Positions 35,011 to 64,000 of a stretch of DNA of 64,000 bases are shown here, one piece after another (the stretch's first letter is position 1; each line of letters starts with the position of its first letter). The stretch lies in the NCBI GenBank assembly GCA_945910005.1, contig OX246743.1, positions 880,122 to 944,121 of the forward strand. Reading direction: 5' to 3'. Made by a program: the position numbers and the translations under genes. The stretch comes from Isoperla grammatica (lineage: Eukaryota; Arthropoda; Insecta; Plecoptera; Perlodidae). Under the pieces are notes generated by a model. The model saw only the letters and a list, made by a program, of their open reading frames with translations. It was not told the origin of the DNA and searched no databases.

Positions 35011-35969
35011 GTATGTTATGTACAAAAAATAAGACATATTTATGTATTTATAATATATATTAGCATATGTATATATGTATATATGTGTAGTATTCACAAT
35101 AAAATTTGGCAAATTCTACATCCTTCTGTTTTCTTCAAAAAAATCCCTTTTGATCTTATTCGGATCTAGTTCGTGCCTCATTATTAAAAATTTGTTTTGC
35201 ATTCCTGCGAATACACGTCGAGAAGAAATTCAGATTGTATTGTCGGCACTTTGCCCAAAGTATTTTATCGTACCTCATGATTATCCGACCGATTATTACT
35301 CTGGCGATAAACCAGCCCGGACGTCCACTCCCGGCATCAAATCACAGACACAAGTTAATACTACGTACACACGATACGGGAGTGGAGCCCGGCAACAAAG
35401 CCAAGAGATGGAGCAAAGAGGAGGAGAAACAGTTTAAGGCAACACTGGCAGTAGTTCGGCTGGGGCGGGAAGTGAACCGGAAGCAGAAAGAAAACTCTCC
35501 CCGAATCCCGGGGGGCACAAATACGAACGACGTTATGCAAATGGAACGAGGAGTTTCCCTCCCGAAAAATACATTTAATTCACAAAGTTAAAATACCATT
35601 TCACACATTAATATAATTTGTTGGAACATTTAAAAATGTAAATATACTCCCATCCACTGGGGTAGGTACACAAATTGAAAATAACTTCGTTTTACCCTTG
35701 TACGTTGAAAAGTATCACCGATAATTTACAAAACGGGTTCGGACTAGAAGCTTCACAGTTATAATAAAAGAGGGCACCATAATGTTGGCTCACCCTAATT
35801 TGACATCTTACAAAAGGCACAGAAGTATCAAGATGTCAGGCACACTAATACATGATGGCTTCCTGGCCTTCAGAAACAAATGCATTTCATAAGGACATTG
35901 ATTTTCCCCTGTTTTAAGTACTTTAGAATGTTTCAAGAAATGCCAAAGTACACAATTAATGTGATGTTA

Positions 35970-35975
35970 TTTATT
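35970..35975 (-). terminator. Proximal poly(A) signal candidate of supervillin
   Basis: AATAAA on the - strand, about 215 bases past the stop codon at 36190. Sequence between 34990 and 35960 shows no gene. Confidence 0.5.
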
Positions 35976-36189
35976 TAAAAAAAGAACACGTCGATTGGGT
36001 AAAAACACAGTCGGCCATTTACGAAAGATATATATGAGTCGAAATCCACAGCCCAAATTGAAACACTTATTTAGTTATGTAAATTCAACCGTAGGACTGT
36101 CAATGAAATGTCTAGTCGAAATGCTTGTTAAAAGTGTACGATATCGCTCGACACGAAGCGTTATTGTATCATCCGTGTCGTTTAGTCTT

Positions 36190-63914
<27,725 letters not shown>

Positions 63915-64000
63915 CTTCGCTCTCTCGCTCTCTCTCTCTCTCTCTCTAACACTTCATCGCCAACAACCTATCGGAAGATCTTCGTGTGTACTCGACAATG

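Overview
The window is animal nuclear DNA, AT-rich and intron-rich, and most likely from an invertebrate. The evidence is GT-AG introns, metazoan-type genes, many short palindromic transposons, long microsatellites and scattered runs of the palindrome CCTAGG/AGGCCT. I cannot fix the phylum. A large WS/DGAT-type acyltransferase gene would suit an arthropod, but that is inference from memory.

Four protein genes can be assembled exon by exon with intact reading frames. They are an MPV17-like membrane protein (+ strand, 10739-13192, 201 aa), a roadblock-type dynein light chain (- strand, 16728-20491, 99 aa), a WS/DGAT-like O-acyltransferase with a very large low-complexity insertion (+ strand, 23522-34648, about 1409 aa), and supervillin (- strand, 36190-62729, with a possible alternative first exon at 63837-63914; gelsolin repeats plus villin headpiece, about 1061 aa as modelled). 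The first and second genes converge, the second and third diverge, and the third and fourth converge. The four have unrelated roles: inner organelle membrane, dynein motor, lipid esterification, and actin-membrane linkage. There is no operon-like logic.

Mobile DNA fills the remainder. From 2916 to 7709 lies a fold-back transposon with arms of about 1.5 kb. It carries a decayed PIN/FEN-like nuclease gene with a CXC cysteine-rich tail, and a second element (6-bp target duplication) is nested in its right arm. At 8165-8797 is a short element with an 8-bp duplication made of repeated mini-hairpins. LINE remnants lie at 15742-16299 (RNase H end) and 23806-24714 (reverse transcriptase). hAT-like elements (8-bp duplications or CAGGG-type ends) and Harbinger-like elements (TTA duplications) are scattered through the introns.

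The most striking pattern is that exon edges have been turned into tandem arrays. All four genes carry at least one. MPV17L has 14 exact 130-bp copies of its start-codon exon edge (9010-10816) and a 65-bp array just after its stop. The dynein gene has a duplicated stop-codon edge. The acyltransferase has a duplicated acceptor edge and a triplicated stop-codon edge. Supervillin has arrays of an exon end plus donor (30 copies at 41645-45980, 16 at 50966-52540, 7 at 56775-57430) and of an acceptor plus exon start (3 copies at 46130-46540, 3 at 37790-38104). In every case one intact outermost copy keeps the gene readable and the extra copies lie on the intron or UTR side. I regard this as the candidate undescribed phenomenon in the window.
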